Origin: an uncultured Pelagibacteraceae bacterium
Lineage (GTDB): Bacteria; Pseudomonadota; Alphaproteobacteria; Pelagibacterales; Pelagibacteraceae
Length of the DNA stretch: 44,489 nt
NCBI GenBank assembly: GCA_902628195.1
Contig: CACOLY010000009.1
Location: 1-44,489, forward strand
Direction: 5' to 3'
Within the stretch, counting starts at the first letter, position 1. Every line of letters begins with the position of its first letter. The position numbers and the translations under genes were made by a program. Shown here piece by piece: positions 1 through 12,549 of the stretch. The notes beneath the pieces were generated by a model. It made no database searches and had not been told where the DNA came from. It saw only the letters and a list, made by a program, of their open reading frames with translations.

Positions 1-76
1 TATTCATCCAATTAGCGTTATTCTTTGACCTTATTTTTTGAATTTGATTAATTATTTTGTTATAATTGTTTTTCAT
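1..76 (-). CDS. N-terminal fragment of a small unidentified protein, cut by window edge
   Basis: An open frame reads leftward from an ATG at 76-74 off the window edge and gives about 25 residues beginning MKNNYNKIINQIQKIRSKNN. The fragment is polar and probably helical, with no recognisable domain. It diverges from pseI, with only 43 bp between the two starts, so it is probably the first gene of a leftward transcript in the surface-polysaccharide island. Such a short frame in A+T-rich DNA could be chance. I do not recognise it and assign no function. Confidence 0.4.
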   Translation of the reverse strand, partial: MKNNYNKIINQIQKIRSKNNANWMN

Positions 77-119
77 TTTGAATTTATATAACTTTTAAAA
101 ATATTTGTAATTATATATT

Positions 120-1157
120 ATGATTAAAATAAACAATAAAATAACTTTTTCATACAATAAACCACCAATAATTATTGCTGAAATTTCAGGCAATCACGGG
201 GGCAATAAACAAAAATTTTTGAAATTAATAAAATACGCATGTTTAAGTGGTGCAGATTTAATTAAAATACAAACCTATGAACCTAAAGATATAACTTTGA
301 ATATTAAAAATAGTAATTTTAAAATTAAAAAAGGTTTGTGGAAAAATAAATATTTGTGGGATCTCTATAAAAAGGCTTGTACACCATTTAGCTGGCATAA
401 AGAAGCTTTTAATATTACAAAAAAATATAATAAAATTTTATTTAGTAGTCCATTTAGTATAAGAGCTGTTGATTTCTTAGAGAAATTTGATGTTCCGATA
501 TATAAGATAGCATCGTTTGAAATAACAGATCACCAATTAATTAAACACATTGCCTCAAAAAAGAAACCAATAATTATCTCGACAGGAATGTCTTCTTTAG
601 GTGAAATTGATAAAGCAATAAAAATAATTGAAAGATATCATAAAAAAATTATCATTCTTCATTGTGTTTCTAATTATCCCACTCAAATTAAAGATACAAA
701 TTTAAACAGAATTAATATTTTGAAAAAAAGGTTTAAAAAATACATGATAGGTGTCTCAGATCACACCAATGATATATTTAGCTCTATTGCCTCAGTATCA
801 CTGGGTGTTGTGGCTATTGAAAAACATTTCAATATAAATAAAAATAAATCTCCAGATGCAAAGTTTTCTATAGATAAGATAAAGCTTAAAAATTTAAAAG
901 AAGTATCGACAGACACTTTTTTGAGTGTCAAAAAAACCCTAAATCCAAAGATTGCAAAAAGAAATATTGAGTTGAGAAGGTCTATTTTTGCTAAAAAAGA
1001 AATAAAAAAAAATGAAAAAATTTCTTTGGAAAATGTTATCTCTCTTAGACCAGCAATTGGTATACGTTCAAACTATATTTTTAATATAATTGGAAAGCGT
1101 GCAAGGAATAAAATAAGTAGATTTAGTCCAATCTTTTATAAAAATTTATTAAAGTGA
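120..1157 (+). CDS. pseI: Pseudaminic acid synthase (NeuB/PseI family)
   Basis: This NeuB-family enzyme would condense phosphoenolpyruvate with a 6-deoxy-diacetamido hexose to make pseudaminic acid, a nonulosonic acid used on surface polysaccharide or flagella. The TIM-barrel domain covers roughly residues 15-270. It shows IIAEISGNHGG near the N-terminus, GADLIKIQTYEP around residue 45, PIYKIASFEITD, a STGMSSLGEI strand-loop, GVSDHT and IEKHF. The TPFSWHKEAF segment and the FSSPF segment match PseI better than sialic acid synthase. A C-terminal SAF (antifreeze-like) domain fills about residues 285-345. Its 345 residues are normal for the family. It overlaps the downstream acetyltransferase by 4 bp (GTGA), which suggests translational coupling. 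The exact nonulosonic acid product (pseudaminic, legionaminic or neuraminic) is inferred from motif resemblance only. Confidence 0.85.
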   Translation: MIKINNKITFSYNKPPIIIAEISGNHGGNKQKFLKLIKYACLSGADLIKIQTYEPKDITLNIKNSNFKIKKGLWKNKYLWDLYKKACTPFSWHKEAFNITKKYNKILFSSPFSIRAVDFLEKFDVPIYKIASFEITDHQLIKHIASKKKPIIISTGMSSLGEIDKAIKIIERYHKKIIILHCVSNYPTQIKDTNLNRINILKKRFKKYMIGVSDHTNDIFSSIASVSLGVVAIEKHFNINKNKSPDAKFSIDKIKLKNLKEVSTDTFLSVKKTLNPKIAKRNIELRRSIFAKKEIKKNEKISLENVISLRPAIGIRSNYIFNIIGKRARNKISRFSPIFYKNLLK

Positions 1158-1594
1158 TTAAAGTAAAGTTTTTAAAAAATATTGATGAGGAAACCTCGAA
1201 ATTTATTTTTAATTTGAGAAACAAATCTTATGTTAGGAAAAATTCTTTAAACATAAGAAAAATCAGTAAAAAAAATCACAAAAATTGGATTAATAAAATT
1301 TCAAAAGATAAAAGAATTAACAAAATATATGTTATTAAAAATAATAATTTGTCGATTGGTTATATTCGATTAGAATTTCATAAAAACACTTTTAATACAT
1401 CTTGGGCTCTAATAAAAAAGTTTCAAGGAAAAGGAATAGCTAAAAAAGGATTAATTTTTGCAACAAAAAATAAAAAAACTAAATATAGCGCTATCGTTAA
1501 AAAAGACAATGTTCCATCACTAAAAGTTGCATTAAGTGCAAAATTTAAATTAACCAAACAAAATAAAAATATTCTATATCTAAAAAAAAATTAA
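1154..1594 (+). CDS. GNAT-family acetyltransferase, PseH-like
   Basis: This 146-residue protein has the GNAT layout: an N-terminal NLRNKSYVRK segment, a hydrophobic beta hairpin (NNLSIGYIRLEF), and the acetyl-CoA loop FQGKGIAKKG near residue 92. A DNVPSLKVALSAKFK segment follows, corresponding to the NxxS...GF helix of the family. Its position directly after pseI (GTG start overlapping the pseI stop) suggests it N-acetylates the amino sugar precursor, as PseH does. That substrate is inferred from context. It ends about 17 bp before the end of the 23S gene, which faces it. Lysine and asparagine codons dominate, giving a very basic product, which is common in SAR11 island genes. Confidence 0.7.
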   Translation: MIKVKFLKNIDEETSKFIFNLRNKSYVRKNSLNIRKISKKNHKNWINKISKDKRINKIYVIKNNNLSIGYIRLEFHKNTFNTSWALIKKFQGKGIAKKGLIFATKNKKTKYSAIVKKDNVPSLKVALSAKFKLTKQNKNILYLKKN

Positions 1595-1606
1595 AAAATT
1601 TTTTTC
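1581..1606 (-). terminator. T-rich end of rRNA operon, possible terminator
   Basis: On the leftward strand the 23S stem is followed at once by A7-T6 and then a run of nine T (complement of 1582-1590). The A/T palindrome at 1593-1605 could form a weak stem. It lies between the convergent acetyltransferase gene and 23S, where rRNA transcription is expected to stop because no 5S gene follows. The stem is poor, so this is only a candidate. Confidence 0.3.
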
Positions 1607-1611
1607 AGTGC

Positions 1612-4369
<2,758 letters not shown>

Positions 4370-4370
<1 letters not shown>

Positions 4371-4388
4371 ACAGAAAAAAATTCTGTG
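4370..4388 (-). other. Small hairpin in the tRNA-Ala/23S spacer, next to 23S
   Basis: CACAGAA (4370-4376) and TTCTGTG (4382-4388) form a 7-bp stem with a short A-rich loop immediately outside the 23S 5' processing stem. It is transcribed as part of the leftward precursor, and its role is unknown. Confidence 0.5.
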
Positions 4389-4409
4389 TTGAATCAAATT
4401 TTTTATTTT

Positions 4410-4439
4410 GAACATTAGCTAATAACATTTCTAATGTTC
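4410..4439 (-). other. Hairpin in the tRNA-Ala/23S spacer
   Basis: GAACATTAG (4410-4418) and CTAATGTTC (4431-4439) form a perfect 9-bp stem with a 12-base loop. It lies between tRNA-Ala and 23S in the rRNA precursor. It may act in processing or antitermination; only the structure is seen. Confidence 0.55.
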
Positions 4440-4498
4440 GGATATAGATATTGATATTAATTATTAAATTTATTTACTTTTAACATAACTAAGTGTTT

Positions 4499-4574
4499 TG
4501 GTGGAGGATAGCGGGATCGAACCGCTGACCTCCTGAATGCAAATCAGGCGCTCTCCCAGCTGAGCTAATCCCCC
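4499..4574 (-). tRNA. tRNA-Ala (TGC)
   Basis: The reverse complement runs from GGGGGATTAGCTCAG to TATCCTCCACCA (76 nt, CCA encoded). The acceptor arm pairs GGGGGAT with ATCCTCC (one G-U). The anticodon loop TTTGCAT carries TGC for alanine, and the T arm contains GGTTCGATCC. It lies in the 16S-23S spacer of the leftward operon, 11 bp after tRNA-Ile, the usual bacterial arrangement. Confidence 0.97.
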
Positions 4575-4585
4575 TTAATCAAGAT

Positions 4586-4662
4586 TGGTGGGCCGAGAAA
4601 GACTCGAACTTTCGACCCCACCCTTATCAAGGGTGTGCTCTAACCAACTGAGCTACCGGCCC
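4586..4662 (-). tRNA. tRNA-Ile (GAT)
   Basis: The reverse complement runs from GGGCCGGTAGCTCAG to TCGGCCCACCA (77 nt, CCA encoded). The acceptor arm pairs GGGCCGG with TCGGCCC. The anticodon loop CTTGATAAG carries GAT for isoleucine, and the T loop contains GTTCGAGTC. It is the first tRNA of the 16S-23S spacer. Confidence 0.97.
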
Positions 4663-4682
4663 CCATGCAAGAGAAACACTAC

Positions 4683-4709
4683 TTCAAGAAGAGAAATGAG
4701 GACGGTCAA
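4683..4709 (-). repeat. 16S processing stalk, 3' arm
   Basis: The 27 bases at 4683-4709 are the inverted counterpart of 6323-6349 and differ at five positions; the AAGAAGAGAA and GGACGGT cores are identical. In the precursor they would pair the regions flanking 16S into a long stalk of the kind cut by RNase III. The spacer between this arm and the 16S 3' end (4710-4760) is A+T rich. Confidence 0.75.
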
Positions 4710-4760
4710 CATTATCCATGTATATTATTTAGAATAAAAAATTATTTTATTCATCCTTAG

Positions 4761-6234
<1,474 letters not shown>

Positions 6235-6245
6235 TAAAAACGGCG

Positions 6246-6300
6246 CACACTAGCTTCCATATAAATTCTAAGAATAAAATTTATATGATGTTGAAGTGTG
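6246..6300 (-). other. 16S leader hairpin
   Basis: CACACT (6246-6251) pairs with AGTGTG (6295-6300), and inside it CATATAAATT (6258-6267) pairs with AATTTATATG (6278-6287) around a 10-base loop. The structure lies between the processing stalk and the 16S 5' end in the leftward precursor. It may aid folding or maturation; its role is not shown. Confidence 0.55.
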
Positions 6301-6322
6301 TACGACAAATTTTTTGGTAACC

Positions 6323-6349
6323 TTAACCGTCCACACTTCTCTTCTTAAA
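6323..6349 (-). repeat. 16S processing stalk, 5' arm
   Basis: This is the partner of 4683-4709. On the transcript strand the arm reads TTTAAGAAGAGAAGTGTGG and then ACGGTTAA. The pairing brackets the whole 16S sequence, as expected for an RNase III stalk. Confidence 0.75.
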
Positions 6350-6370
6350 TTTTTACTTTTAAAATAGCTA

Positions 6371-6390
6371 ATTGGGCTAAAAAGCCCAAT
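6371..6390 (-). other. Perfect hairpin in rRNA leader
   Basis: ATTGGGCT (6371-6378) and AGCCCAAT (6383-6390) form an 8-bp stem with an AAAA loop on the + strand. It lies about 55-70 nt downstream of the predicted rRNA start. No clear T run follows it on the leftward strand, so an antitermination or leader-folding role is more likely than termination. Confidence 0.5.
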
Positions 6391-6442
6391 AATCCTCATT
6401 ATTTTTATTGTTAAACAATATTTTTATTGAGAAAGTTCAGTG

Positions 6443-6470
6443 CTTATAGGCTAAAATTGTGGGAAATCAA
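6443..6470 (-). promoter_or_regulatory. Candidate sigma-70 promoter of the rRNA operon
   Basis: On the leftward strand TTGATT (complement of 6465-6470) is followed after 16 bp by TATAAG (complement of 6443-6448). Transcription would begin near 6436, giving a leader of about 200 nt before 16S. It is the best -35/-10 pair in the spacer. Position and fit are seen; activity is inferred. Confidence 0.55.
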
Positions 6471-6494
6471 GCTTTTAAGAATAAAAAAAATGTT

Positions 6495-6524
6495 AAAAAG
6501 CCTTTATTTTAAAGGGTTTTTTTT
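6495..6524. terminator. Terminator-like hairpin between rRNA promoter and M23 gene
   Basis: AAAAAG-CCTTTA pairs with TAAAGG-G-TTTTT (one G-G mismatch) around a TTT loop, and a run of eight T follows on the + strand. The other strand also has a T run, so it could work both ways. No known gene ends here. It may block transcription between the strong rRNA promoter and the rightward gene, or be a leader element of the M23 gene. Confidence 0.45.
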
Positions 6525-6572
6525 GATTTTTTCATATTCCTAAACTATTAATTGCATATTCGAAATATTTTA

Positions 6573-7865
6573 ATGTTAAACAAAATAAAATTAAAACTTA
6601 AAAAAAATACTGAAATTTTTGCTCTTTGTGTTCTTGTATTTATAACAGTACTTTCAACATCATATTATAATTTTAATAAAAAAAAAATTCTTACAAATTA
6701 TAAAAACACACTTAATAACGTATATTTTAAAAAAACTCTTAATGATGTATTTAACAAATTAGAACCTAAGTTTAAAAAAATCAATCACAGTATTTCATCT
6801 GGGGAAACATTTGATGGTATTTTGGAAAGTTACTCGGTTAATAAAAAAGAAATTTCAGAAATAAAAAAAAAATTATCCTCTAAACTAAACTTAAATAAAC
6901 TTACTACTAATCAAAAAATATCATTTACTATCGATCAATCAGATAATTTAATTAAAGAATTTAATATTCAAATTTCAAATACTGAAAAAATTTCTCTAAC
7001 AAGGAATATAGAACAGAAAAAATTTGATCAAAAAATCTTGGTAACTAAACTTAATAAGAAAATTATATATTCAGAGAGCATCATAATGCAAAGTTTATAT
7101 AAATCTGCAATGAAACAAAAAATACCTGTAAATACTATAATTGAATTTGCACGTATTTATGGTTTCCAGGTTGATTTTCAAAGAGATGTTAAAAAAAGAG
7201 ATAGTTTTCAAATTATGTATGAAGCTTTTACAAATGATAAAGACAAAATAGTTGAGACAGGAAATATTATTTTTGCAAATCTTAAATTAAGTGGTGAAAA
7301 TAATTCATTGTATTTTTTTGATAAGAAAGGATCTGAAGGTCATTATGACAAAAATGGAAAAAGTGTAAAAAAAGCTTTAATGAAAACTCCAATTAATGGT
7401 GCAAGACTTTCATCTCCTTTTGGAATGAGAAAACATCCTATAGATGGTTTTAATAAAATGCATAAAGGAACAGATTTTGCTGCACCAATGGGAACTCCTA
7501 TAATGGCATCAGGAGATGGAATAATAAAAAAAGCTGGATGGTGTGGTGGTGGAGGAAATTGTATTGTCATTAGACATAATTCAACTTATCAAACCGTGTA
7601 TGCCCATATGTCAAAATTTGCTAGTGGTATGAAAAAAGGAATAAGAGTTAAACAAGGACAGATTATTGGATTTGTTGGCTCTACAGGAAAATCTACTGGT
7701 CCTCATTTGCACTATGAAGTTATAGTTAATGGAAAAAAAATAAATTCTCAAACTCTTAAATTACCTTCAGGTAAAATTTTAAAAGGTGAAAATAGAAAAA
7801 TATTTGAAACAAAAAAAATTAAATTAGACGTTTTAAAATCAGAAAAAATTCTTGGTTTAAACTAG
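6573..7865 (+). CDS. Membrane-anchored M23 (LytM-type) peptidoglycan peptidase
   Basis: This is a zinc metallopeptidase of the M23 family expected to cut peptidoglycan peptide cross-links in the periplasm, like E. coli MepM. One N-terminal membrane segment (about residues 10-28, rich in I, F, V, L) is followed by a lysine-rich linker and a LysM/OapA-like region. The LytM domain lies in the last third, with zinc ligands in HKGTDFAAP (H and D) and HLHYE. GMRKHP and GDGIIKKAGW are also typical. I chose the ATG at 6573 because it directly precedes the hydrophobic segment; an in-frame TTG at 6552 would add 7 residues. It runs away from the rRNA operon and ends 10 bp from the convergent DUF4167 gene. 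A regulatory, non-catalytic role (as in EnvC/NlpD) is unlikely because the ligands are present. Confidence 0.88.
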   Translation: MLNKIKLKLKKNTEIFALCVLVFITVLSTSYYNFNKKKILTNYKNTLNNVYFKKTLNDVFNKLEPKFKKINHSISSGETFDGILESYSVNKKEISEIKKKLSSKLNLNKLTTNQKISFTIDQSDNLIKEFNIQISNTEKISLTRNIEQKKFDQKILVTKLNKKIIYSESIIMQSLYKSAMKQKIPVNTIIEFARIYGFQVDFQRDVKKRDSFQIMYEAFTNDKDKIVETGNIIFANLKLSGENNSLYFFDKKGSEGHYDKNGKSVKKALMKTPINGARLSSPFGMRKHPIDGFNKMHKGTDFAAPMGTPIMASGDGIIKKAGWCGGGGNCIVIRHNSTYQTVYAHMSKFASGMKKGIRVKQGQIIGFVGSTGKSTGPHLHYEVIVNGKKINSQTLKLPSGKILKGENRKIFETKKIKLDVLKSEKILGLN

Positions 7866-7875
7866 TAAATAAAAT

Positions 7876-8277
7876 TTAACTTGATTCTTTTAAATCTTGA
7901 GATTTGTCTAGCTCAATTTCTTTATTACTATCATTGACACTTACTTCAGGCTCATTTTTTGATGATAAATTCTCTGAAATTTTGGACTTATTGTTAATTT
8001 CTTTTTCATCTAAAATTCTTGTAAAATGATCTGCATGCTGAAAATAATTTTCAGATAAAATCTTATCACCATTAGAAAGTGCTTCTCTCGCTAAATTATT
8101 ATATTTTTCAATTAACTTCGAGGCATTATGATTATTTCTTCCTGGAATTCTTCTTTGAAAACTTTCACCATTTGAAAAAGAGTTTTTGAACTTAGACCTA
8201 TCACCATTGGATTTAAATCCTCTGTCAGTTCTTCTAAAATTATTTCTTCGATTATTATTGTTTCGAAAAGTAACCAT
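7876..8277 (-). CDS. DUF4167 family protein, probable RNA-binding
   Basis: This 133-residue protein starts with a basic, Asn/Arg/Gly-rich tail (RNNNNRRNNFRR, then GFKSNGDRSKF). A compact helical motif follows around residues 50-95 (KLIEKYNNLAREALSNGDKI, then SENYFQHADHFTR) and then an acidic, disordered C-terminus. The helical motif is the signature of DUF4167, a family found next to prmC-prfA in many Alphaproteobacteria, and here it lies 12 bp after prmC. The RGG-like N-terminus suggests nucleic acid binding, but no function is established that I know of. It is the last gene of the leftward lysC operon. Confidence 0.8.
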   Translation of the reverse strand: MVTFRNNNNRRNNFRRTDRGFKSNGDRSKFKNSFSNGESFQRRIPGRNNHNASKLIEKYNNLAREALSNGDKILSENYFQHADHFTRILDEKEINNKSKISENLSSKNEPEVSVNDSNKEIELDKSQDLKESS

Positions 8278-8289
8278 AATTATTATTTT

Positions 8290-9132
8290 TTATATTTTTG
8301 TACAGACTATGCATCTATCATTTTTTGAATAATCTTTTAAAATTTTATTTATATAAAATCCTTTATTTTTTAATAATCTTGTAACTTTATTTTTTTGATC
8401 AAAAGCTATCTCTAAAAAAAATTTACCATTTTTTTTTATCAGACCAGATGATTTATTAATAACTTTTCTGATAACCGATATCCCATCTAATCCACCATCT
8501 AATGCTATTTTCGGCTCAAAACCTATAACATCTTTTTCCAAATATTGTAAATCTAATTTATTAATATATGGAGGATTTGATATTATTAAATCATATTTGC
8601 CACAATTAAAATTGTCAATATTAGATTTAAAAAATTTAGTTCTATTAAATATATTGAGATTTAAAGTATTTTTTTTACAAATATTTATACATTTTTGATT
8701 TATGTCAATACCCACTCCGTAAAAATTGGTTCTTTCTTTTAGAACAGATAATAATAAACATCCTGATCCAACACCAATATCTAATATATTTAGTTTAGAT
8801 TTATTTTTTGTAATCTCTAATAGATGTTCCACAATTAACTCACTATCAGGTCTAGGTATTAAAGTATCTTTAGAAACTTCAAATTCATATTTCCAAAAAT
8901 CCTTTTTTCCAATCAAATATGCAATGGGTTTACCCTTTTCTCTTTGCTTTACCAAATAATTGAAATAGTCTAAATCTTTTTTACTCAAAATTTTATTTAA
9001 ATTTAGTATTATATAATTTCTATCTTTTTTAATTACATTAGACATGAGAATTTCAGAATCTAGATTGGCAGATTTAATATTTTTCTTTTGTAAACTTAAA
9101 TTAGCTTTATTAATGGCAGTTTGAATATTCAT
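8290..9132 (-). CDS. prmC: Release factor glutamine N5-methyltransferase PrmC
   Basis: PrmC methylates the glutamine of the GGQ motif in release factors, using S-adenosylmethionine. The 280-residue protein has an N-terminal helical domain (residues 1-80) and a Rossmann methyltransferase domain. The AdoMet loop is LDIGVGSGCLLLSVL, around residue 118. The catalytic NPPY motif, in SNPPYINKLDL near residue 185, contacts the target glutamine. The PLAYLIGKKDFW-type segment (GKPIAYLIGKKDFWKYEF) and LIPRPDSE are characteristic of the family. It lies 4 bp after prfA, its substrate gene, in the usual order. Confidence 0.95.
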   Translation of the reverse strand: MNIQTAINKANLSLQKKNIKSANLDSEILMSNVIKKDRNYIILNLNKILSKKDLDYFNYLVKQREKGKPIAYLIGKKDFWKYEFEVSKDTLIPRPDSELIVEHLLEITKNKSKLNILDIGVGSGCLLLSVLKERTNFYGVGIDINQKCINICKKNTLNLNIFNRTKFFKSNIDNFNCGKYDLIISNPPYINKLDLQYLEKDVIGFEPKIALDGGLDGISVIRKVINKSSGLIKKNGKFFLEIAFDQKNKVTRLLKNKGFYINKILKDYSKNDRCIVCTKI

Positions 9133-9136
9133 AAAT

Positions 9137-10207
9137 TTAAAGTTGACTTAAACTTTCTTCTTGAGCTTGTAAAGTTAAAGACTCTATCATTTCATCAAAT
9201 ACTTCCCCCTCTAAAAAATCTTCTAATTTATGAAGTGTAAGATTTATTCTGTGATCTGTTACTCTTCCCTGAGGAAAATTATAAGTTCTTATTCTTTCAG
9301 ATCTGTCTCCTGTTCCAATTTTACTTTTTCTATCTTGGGATCTTTCTTTATCAATTCTTGATCTTTCTAATTCATATAACCTTGATCTTAAAATTTTCAT
9401 TCCTTTAGCTTTGTTTTTATGTTGAGATTTTTCATCTTGTTGAGATACAGATAAGCCTGTTGGTATATGAGTTATTCTAACTGCACTATCTGTTGTGTTA
9501 ACTGATTGACCACCAGGACCACCGGCTCTAAAAACATCAACCCGTAAATCAGAATCATTTATTTTTAAATCTACCTCTTCAGCCTCAGGTAAAACTGCTA
9601 CTGTAGCTGCTGAAGTATGAACTCGCCCTTGAGTTTCTGTATCAGGTACTCTTTGAACTCTATGAACGCCACTTTCATATTTTAATGTAGAATAAATATT
9701 ATTACCTTTAATTGATGCAATTACTTCTTTCAATCCACCTGCCTCACTTTTTGAAATAGAAATTATTTCTAAAGACCATTTTTTTTTGTGACTTACTTTT
9801 TCATACATCTTAAACAAATCACCAGCAAATAAACTTGCTTCGAGTCCACCTGTCCCAGCTCTAATTTCAATAATTGCATTTTTTTTATCTGCTTCATCTT
9901 TGGGTAATAAAAATAATTTTAGTTTTTTTTCGTTTTTCACATGTTGATTTTGTAAATCTTTAAGTTCAATTTCAGCCATTTTTGACAATTCTGTATCATT
10001 GTTTTGATCAGCTAATATCTTCTCTAACTCGGATTTATCTTTTTCATAAGTAATATATTTTTTTGCATCATCGATTATTTCATTTAGATCTGAATATTCT
10101 TTTGATTTTTCTGCAAAAAGTTTTTTATCTATATCTCCTGTTGATAAATCTTTTTCTAATTTTGAATGTTTAATAATTAGCTCCTCAACTGTTTTTTGTG
10201 GTATCAT
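9137..10207 (-). CDS. prfA: Peptide chain release factor 1
   Basis: RF1 recognises UAA and UAG stop codons in the ribosomal A site and triggers peptide release. The 356-residue protein has the N-terminal coiled-coil domain, the codon-recognition domain with the P-x-T tripeptide (here PDT, in [18 protein letters not shown]), and the catalytic GGQ loop ([20 protein letters not shown]). E. coli has PAT at the same site; Asp in the middle position is a tolerated variant rather than an RF2-type SPF. The glutamine is the target of the adjacent PrmC. It starts 1 bp from the ispG stop, which suggests coupled translation. Confidence 0.96.
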   Translation of the reverse strand: MIPQKTVEELIIKHSKLEKDLSTGDIDKKLFAEKSKEYSDLNEIIDDAKKYITYEKDKSELEKILADQNNDTELSKMAEIELKDLQNQHVKNEKKLKLFLLPKDEADKKNAIIEIRAGTGGLEASLFAGDLFKMYEKVSHKKKWSLEIISISKSEAGGLKEVIASIKGNNIYSTLKYESGVHRVQRVPDTETQGRVHTSAATVAVLPEAEEVDLKINDSDLRVDVFRAGGPGGQSVNTTDSAVRITHIPTGLSVSQQDEKSQHKNKAKGMKILRSRLYELERSRIDKERSQDRKSKIGTGDRSERIRTYNFPQGRVTDHRINLTLHKLEDFLEGEVFDEMIESLTLQAQEESLSQL

Positions 10208-10208
10208 T

Positions 10209-11306
10209 TTAGTTATTTTCTAACTCGGTAGCTTTTTTTTCAACTTCACTTACAACTTTTTCAATCATTTCTTTTGTAGTAATTTTCTTCGACTGAACTC
10301 CTGACAAATACAACATATTGTTTCCCTTTTTACCACCTGTTATACCAACATCAGTCATCGCTGCTTCACCAGGTCCGTTAACAACACATCCTATTACTGA
10401 AAGTGTAATTGGTGTTTTTATGTGAGAAAGTTTTTCCTCTAATAATTTAACAGTTTCAATCACTTGAAAACCTTGTCTTGCACAAGATGGACATGAGATT
10501 ATCCTTACTCCTCTTTCTCTTAGATTTAGAGATTTAAGTATCTCATTTCCAATTTTAACCTCTTTAACTGGGTCATCTGATAAAGAAATTCTAATAGTGT
10601 CTCCTATTCCATCTAAAAGCAATGACCCTAGCCCTATTGAAGATTTTACACTACCAGAAATAAAGCCACCGGCCTCTGTAATACCTAAATGGAGTGGATA
10701 ATCAGAAACCTTTGATAACTGGCGGTAAGCTTCAATAGATAAAAAGACATCTGAAGATTTTACACTTATTTTTAAGTTCTCAAAATCTTCATCTTCTAAT
10801 ATTTTTATATTTCTAAGTGCACTTTCAACTAATGCCTCTGGACAAGGTTCCTTAAACTTTTCTAAAATATCTTTTTCTAGAGATCCTGCATTTACACCAA
10901 CCCTAATTGAACAATTATTATCTTTTGCAGCCTTTATAACTTCTTTAATCTTTTCTTTACTACCGATATTTCCCGGGTTAATTCTTAAACAGCTTGCTCC
11001 ACTTTCAGCAGCTTCAATCGCTCTTTTATAGTGAAAATGTATATCTGCAACTATTGGTACATCTACATGTTTGATAATTTCTTTTAAAGACTTAGATGAA
11101 GATTCATCTGGACATGAAACTCTTACTATATCAGCTCCTTCACTGTGAATTTCATTTATCTGTTTTATTGTTGCTTTTAAGTCTGTAGTTAGGGTATTAG
11201 TCATTGATTGTACTGAAATAGGATTATTTCCACCTACTTTCACTTTACCCACATTGATTTCTTTTGTCTTTCTTCTCTTAATATCTCTAAAAGGTCTAAT
11301 ACTCAT
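10209..11306 (-). CDS. ispG: 4-hydroxy-3-methylbut-2-enyl diphosphate synthase IspG (GcpE)
   Basis: IspG carries out the reductive ring opening of MEcPP to HMBPP in the methylerythritol phosphate pathway of isoprenoid synthesis, using a [4Fe-4S] cluster. The 365-residue bacterial-type protein shows the N-terminal TIM-barrel motifs ([37 protein letters not shown]). The C-terminal cluster domain has cysteines in CPSCARQGF and in [11 protein letters not shown]. It follows lysC with no spacer. The neighbours (lysC upstream, prfA downstream) share no pathway with it, so the operon reflects compaction rather than function. Confidence 0.97.
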   Translation of the reverse strand: MSIRPFRDIKRRKTKEINVGKVKVGGNNPISVQSMTNTLTTDLKATIKQINEIHSEGADIVRVSCPDESSSKSLKEIIKHVDVPIVADIHFHYKRAIEAAESGASCLRINPGNIGSKEKIKEVIKAAKDNNCSIRVGVNAGSLEKDILEKFKEPCPEALVESALRNIKILEDEDFENLKISVKSSDVFLSIEAYRQLSKVSDYPLHLGITEAGGFISGSVKSSIGLGSLLLDGIGDTIRISLSDDPVKEVKIGNEILKSLNLRERGVRIISCPSCARQGFQVIETVKLLEEKLSHIKTPITLSVIGCVVNGPGEAAMTDVGITGGKKGNNMLYLSGVQSKKITTKEMIEKVVSEVEKKATELENN

Positions 11307-12521
11307 TTAACTTTCTAATTTGAACTCTTTGTGTAATGCGATCAATGCTTTTTTTGTATTTTTTTTGTCAATTAAAACTGAAATTTTTATTTCTGATGTT
11401 GAAATCACTTGAATATTAATCTTTTTATTTGCCAAAGTTTGGAACATTCTAAAAGTTACACCTGGAGTTGTAATCATCCCAACACCAATTACAGAAATTT
11501 TTGAAACATTCCTTTTTAATAATAATTTTCTAAAATTAATATTTCTGTTTGACTCAATAATCTTTTTCGTTTTTTTTAAATCCTCTGTTTTAATCGTAAA
11601 TGTTAAATCTGTTTCTTTACCATTTGCAGAAATATTTTGAACAACCATATCAACGTTTATTGAATTTCTTGAGAGTGGCTTAAAAATAGCAGCTGCAACC
11701 CCGGGTTTATCTTTAACACCAATAAGAGATACTTTTGAGTCATTCTGAGTAGAAGAGATTCCAGTAACAATTTTATTATTAATTATATTAGACCTTTTAG
11801 TAATTAATGTTCCTGGTTTTTTGATAAAAGATGATTTTACCTCAATATCTATTCTGTTTAGTCTCGCATCTTGTATTGATACAGGTTGCATAACTTTAGC
11901 ACCTAATGAAGCCATTTCTAACATTTCTTCATAAGATATCACTTTAATTTTCTTAGCTTTGTTTAATTTATTTGGATCTGTAGTGTAAACACCCTCAACA
12001 TCAGTATAAATTATACATCTTTTTGCTCTAAAAAATTTTGCTATCATAATTGCACTTGCGTCAGATCCACCACGTCCAATGGTTGTAATTCTATTTTGAT
12101 CATTAATGCCTTGGAAACCAGAGATAATTGGAATGCCACCTTCTTTTAAAAATTTTATAATTCTGTTTTTATTGATTTGATTAATTCTTGAATTTTTATA
12201 AGGACCCTTTGTAATTATTGGAATTTGCCAAGATAACCAAGATCTAGATTTATAACCTTTATGAATTAATCTTCCAGCAAGTAAGGAACAAGCTATTTGC
12301 TCTCCAGACGAGACTAGCACATCATACTCTGCCTCAGAAAAATTTCTGCTAATTTTTTCAGATTTATTTATAAGTTCATTTGTCACACCACTCATTGCAG
12401 ATGAGACGACAATCACTTTGTATCTTTTTTTAAGATATATACAGATTATATCCGCAACATTTTTGATTTTCTCAATTGTTCCGACTGAAGTACCGCCAAA
12501 CTTTAATACTACAATTTTCAT
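11307..12521 (-). CDS. lysC: Aspartate kinase
   Basis: This enzyme phosphorylates aspartate, the first step towards lysine, threonine, methionine and isoleucine. The 404-residue monofunctional form has the kinase motif KFGGTSVG at residues 7-14, the TIGRGGSDASA segment near residue 150 and TTDPNKL. Two ACT domains fill the last 150 residues (the SLIGVKDKPGVAAAIFKPL region and the VGMITTPGVTFRMF region), the usual site of lysine/threonine feedback. It is the first gene of the leftward operon lysC-ispG-prfA-prmC-DUF4167 and diverges from ubiG across 69 bp. Confidence 0.96.
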   Translation of the reverse strand: MKIVVLKFGGTSVGTIEKIKNVADIICIYLKKRYKVIVVSSAMSGVTNELINKSEKISRNFSEAEYDVLVSSGEQIACSLLAGRLIHKGYKSRSWLSWQIPIITKGPYKNSRINQINKNRIIKFLKEGGIPIISGFQGINDQNRITTIGRGGSDASAIMIAKFFRAKRCIIYTDVEGVYTTDPNKLNKAKKIKVISYEEMLEMASLGAKVMQPVSIQDARLNRIDIEVKSSFIKKPGTLITKRSNIINNKIVTGISSTQNDSKVSLIGVKDKPGVAAAIFKPLSRNSINVDMVVQNISANGKETDLTFTIKTEDLKKTKKIIESNRNINFRKLLLKRNVSKISVIGVGMITTPGVTFRMFQTLANKKINIQVISTSEIKISVLIDKKNTKKALIALHKEFKLES

Positions 12522-12549
12522 GATAATATTTTTTTTTATAAATTAAAAT

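Larger units (their letters stand above)
6235..6551. other. Divergent spacer: rRNA leader/promoter and upstream region of the M23 peptidase gene
   Basis: This stretch of about 317 bp holds no gene. From left to right it contains the 16S leader hairpin (6246-6300), the 5' arm of the 16S stalk (6323-6349), a perfect 8-bp hairpin (6371-6390), the candidate rRNA promoter (6443-6470, leftward) and a terminator-like hairpin (6495-6524). The rightward M23 gene begins just after it. No boxA was identified with confidence. Confidence 0.7.

Noticed and set aside
4499..4662. tRNA genes as an integration (att) site for the island
   Set aside because: The tRNAs are intact, inside the rRNA operon, with no integrase or duplicated tRNA end near; the island edge is at the 23S end instead.
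4373..4760. A hidden 5S or extra tRNA in the rRNA spacers
   Set aside because: Only tRNA-Ala and tRNA-Ile are found; the rest is A+T-rich spacer with hairpins.
9560..9700. RF1 tripeptide PDT as a sign of altered stop-codon recognition
   Set aside because: The middle residue varies in RF1 proteins, the flanking Pro and Thr are kept, and all genes here end at ordinary TAA, TAG and TGA.
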